From the NCBI GenBank assembly GCA_033549305.1, contig JAWSUV010000023.1:1-30181 (forward strand): DNA of 30,181 nt. Direction: 5' to 3'. The notes beneath the pieces are model-generated. The model saw nothing but the letters and a program-made list of their open reading frames with translations. It searched no databases and was not told where the DNA came from. The number at the start of each line of letters is the position of its first letter. Within the stretch, counting starts at the first letter, position 1. Position numbers and translations under genes: made by a program. This DNA is from Anoxynatronum sp033549305. GTDB lineage: Bacteria > Bacillota > Clostridia > Peptostreptococcales > Tindalliaceae. Positions 29,694-30,181 of this stretch are shown in pieces.

Positions 29694-30181
29694 TTGCTAA
29701 AAAGAACTGAATTAAGAAATATTGCGATTATTGCCCATGTCGATCATGGCAAAACGACCCTGGTTGATCAAATGCTGCGACAAAGCGGCACTTTTAGAGC
29801 GCATGAAATCGTGAACGAACGTGTCATGGATTCCAATGTCCTGGAGCGTGAACGGGGCATCACCATACTGGCCAAAAATACGGCCATTAATTACAATGAT
29901 GTTAAAATCAACATCATTGATACTCCTGGACATGCAGATTTTGGCGGTGAAGTGGAGAGGATTATGCAGATGGTGGATGGCGTCCTGCTGCTTGTTGATG
30001 CATCTGAAGGCCCGATGCCTCAAACACGCTTTGTGCTGCAAAAAGCTTTAAAGCAGGGATTGAAACCAGTGGTGGTGATTAATAAGATTGATCGGCCTGA
30101 AGCAAGAAACGAAGCGGTTGTTGACGAAGTGCTGGACTTGTTTATTGAGCTGGAGGCGGATGATTACCAGTTGGAGTTTCC
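29694..30181 (+). CDS. typA: Ribosome-associated GTPase TypA/BipA, N-terminal part (cut by window edge)
   Basis: The first 162 codons of a translational GTPase of the TypA/BipA family are present; the frame is open at the window end. The G domain is clear: AHVDHGKTT (P-loop), RERGITILAKN (switch I), DTPGHADF (G3) and NKIDR (G4). The ELRNIAIIAHVDHGKTTLVD start and the ILAKNTAI segment distinguish it from EF-Tu, LepA and EF-G. The start is TTG at 29694: a TGA at 29688-29690 closes the frame upstream, and AAAGAAGG (29678-29685) lies 8 nt before it. The full protein would be about 605-615 aa. It acts in 50S assembly and stress or cold adaptation in other bacteria. Confidence 0.93.
   Translation, partial: MLKRTELRNIAIIAHVDHGKTTLVDQMLRQSGTFRAHEIVNERVMDSNVLERERGITILAKNTAINYNDVKINIIDTPGHADFGGEVERIMQMVDGVLLLVDASEGPMPQTRFVLQKALKQGLKPVVVINKIDRPEARNEAVVDEVLDLFIELEADDYQLEF

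Noticed and set aside
1..30181. CRISPR arrays, IS elements, prophage, tRNA or rRNA genes
   Set aside because: No regularly spaced direct repeats, transposase or integrase motifs, cloverleaf signatures or rRNA-conserved stretches were seen while reading both strands.

Overview
This window reads as chromosomal core sequence from an anaerobic or facultatively anaerobic Bacillota (Clostridia-like) bacterium of moderate G+C. The evidence is strong AGGAGG-type ribosome binding sites, frequent GTG/TTG starts, a ferredoxin-dependent 2-oxoacid oxidoreductase, a pyrophosphate-type phosphofructokinase, a free-standing alarmone synthetase, an ECF-transporter S protein and an FMN-riboswitch-controlled rib operon. 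The genus cannot be fixed from the sequence alone. I saw no rRNA, tRNA, CRISPR array, insertion sequence or prophage gene.

Layout. 1-3480: NAD-capping/NADH pyrophosphatase (nudC), a PLP aminotransferase and a free-methionine-sulfoxide reductase, ending at a two-way terminator. 3482-8831: a minus-strand four-subunit 2-oxoacid:ferredoxin oxidoreductase (vor type, delta-alpha-beta-gamma), a divergent LysR regulator, a gene-poor stretch that looks like a decayed gene, and an AzlC/AzlD amino-acid exporter on the minus strand. 8934-9941: a quinone-oxidoreductase-like MDR enzyme. 10050-13872: the complete riboflavin operon ribD-ribE-ribBA-ribH with its promoter, RFN aptamer, expression-platform terminator and final terminator. 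13880-18270: a secreted or anchored protein of unknown function, ndk, PPi-phosphofructokinase, a TPR-like membrane protein and an ECF S component. 18290-22000: prfC (RF3), a UspA-like protein, a YtqA/MnmL radical-SAM protein and a small P-loop protein. 22007-25869: gap, a small alarmone synthetase with a metallophosphoesterase, and class II aldolase on the opposite strand. 25884-30181: pssA, an unrecognised protein with a SAM methyltransferase, an RlmD/RlmCD-type RNA methyltransferase, and the 5' part of typA/bipA, which is cut by the window edge.

How it fits together. The rib operon makes FMN and FAD precursors from GTP and ribulose-5-phosphate and is shut off by FMN through transcription termination. 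Here the predicted antiterminator can be read directly, because the 5' strand of aptamer helix P1 repeats the terminator's right arm. The vor complex, the LysR protein and AzlCD form a plausible branched-chain amino/keto-acid catabolism and overflow module. pfp, gap and fba supply three glycolytic steps from separate transcription units. PrfC, TypA, RlmD, YtqA/MnmL and the alarmone synthetase are translation and stringent-response housekeeping genes. The window is mainly ordinary core genome. The least explained parts are the decayed stretch at 7200-7800, the long inverted repeat at 22007-22074, the structured intergenic region upstream of fba, and the proteins of unknown function at 13880, 16751, 21574, 26764 and 27348.
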